NCBI GenBank assembly: GCA_026398675.1
Contig: JAPLSK010000340.1
Coordinates: 1 to 12,726, forward strand
From: a bacterium
Lineage (GTDB): Bacteria; RBG-13-66-14
Length of the DNA: 12,726 nucleotides
Reading direction: 5' to 3'
Both the position numbers and the translations under genes were made by a program. A model generated the notes under the pieces. The model made no database searches. It saw only the letters and a list, made by a program, of their open reading frames with translations, and had not been told where the DNA came from. Of the stretch, positions 12,709 through 12,726 are shown piece by piece. Within the stretch, counting starts at the first letter, position 1; every line of letters begins with the position of its first letter.

Positions 12709-12726
12709 ATCGCGCCGATTGAGATG

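Larger units (their letters stand above)
12182..12726. other. 545-bp gene-free region upstream of atpD
   Basis: No coding gene is supported here. Short open frames on both strands cross palindromes and have no ribosome-binding site or recognisable product. The region holds two divergent promoters, one dispersed repeat, a candidate small RNA with terminator, and a palindrome cluster. Each is listed separately. Confidence 0.7.

Noticed and set aside
1..12726. tRNA, rRNA, transposase or integrase genes
   Set aside because: None seen; no cloverleaf with a T-loop GTTCRANNC in context, and no DDE or tyrosine recombinase motifs in any credible frame.

Overview
The window is high-GC DNA with densely packed genes and many GTG/TTG starts. 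A V-type ATPase subunit, an HgdC-type iron-sulphur activator ATPase, a lipoprotein with a lipobox, a bactofilin and a predicted outer-membrane barrel suggest an uncultivated, probably anaerobic, Gram-negative lineage. GTAGGG...CCCTAC intergenic palindromes of this kind also suggest a candidate-phylum genome. I cannot assign a phylum from sequence alone.

Layout. (1) 1-3105, plus strand: the 3' part of an MtaB-type tRNA methylthiotransferase, a MATE efflux transporter, and a family-2-like glycosyltransferase whose GTG start overlaps the MATE stop. A bidirectional terminator at 3121-3150 closes this block. (2) 9477 down to 3165, minus strand: an eight-gene tightly packed run, in transcription order HgdC/BadF-like activator, PD40 beta-propeller lipoprotein, rsmG, parA, parB, membrane-anchored M23 peptidase, bactofilin, small predicted outer-membrane protein. 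The first five are overlapping or 4 nt apart. rsmG-parA-parB is the synteny usually found near the replication origin. Following it with an M23 peptidase and a bactofilin links chromosome segregation to cell-wall and shape functions. (3) 9599-11419, plus strand: a secreted protein combining a CsgG-like N-terminal domain with a von Willebrand A domain, ending in a bidirectional terminator. (4) 12181-11555, minus strand: V-type ATPase subunit D, apparently with its own near-consensus promoter. (5) 12182-12726: no protein gene, but rich in structure: two divergent sigma70-like promoters, a dispersed repeat, a candidate small RNA with terminator, and a cluster of GC-rich palindromes.

The most unusual feature is a short dispersed repeat of about 32 bp (core AACCGAGCGAAGCGAGC, then TAYGCCCCCGGC). 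It occurs four times: inside the coding sequences of the glycosyltransferase, parB and rsmG, and in the presumed 5' leader of the V-ATPase D gene. The three coding copies are read in three different frames, one of them on the opposite strand, and all remain open. This resembles the protein-embedded palindromic elements known from Rickettsia, but the sequence is not one I recognise. The second point of interest is a possible roughly 98-nt RNA at 12362-12459 with its own promoter, a 12-bp stem enclosing a CCUCCUCC-containing loop, and a strong terminator hairpin.
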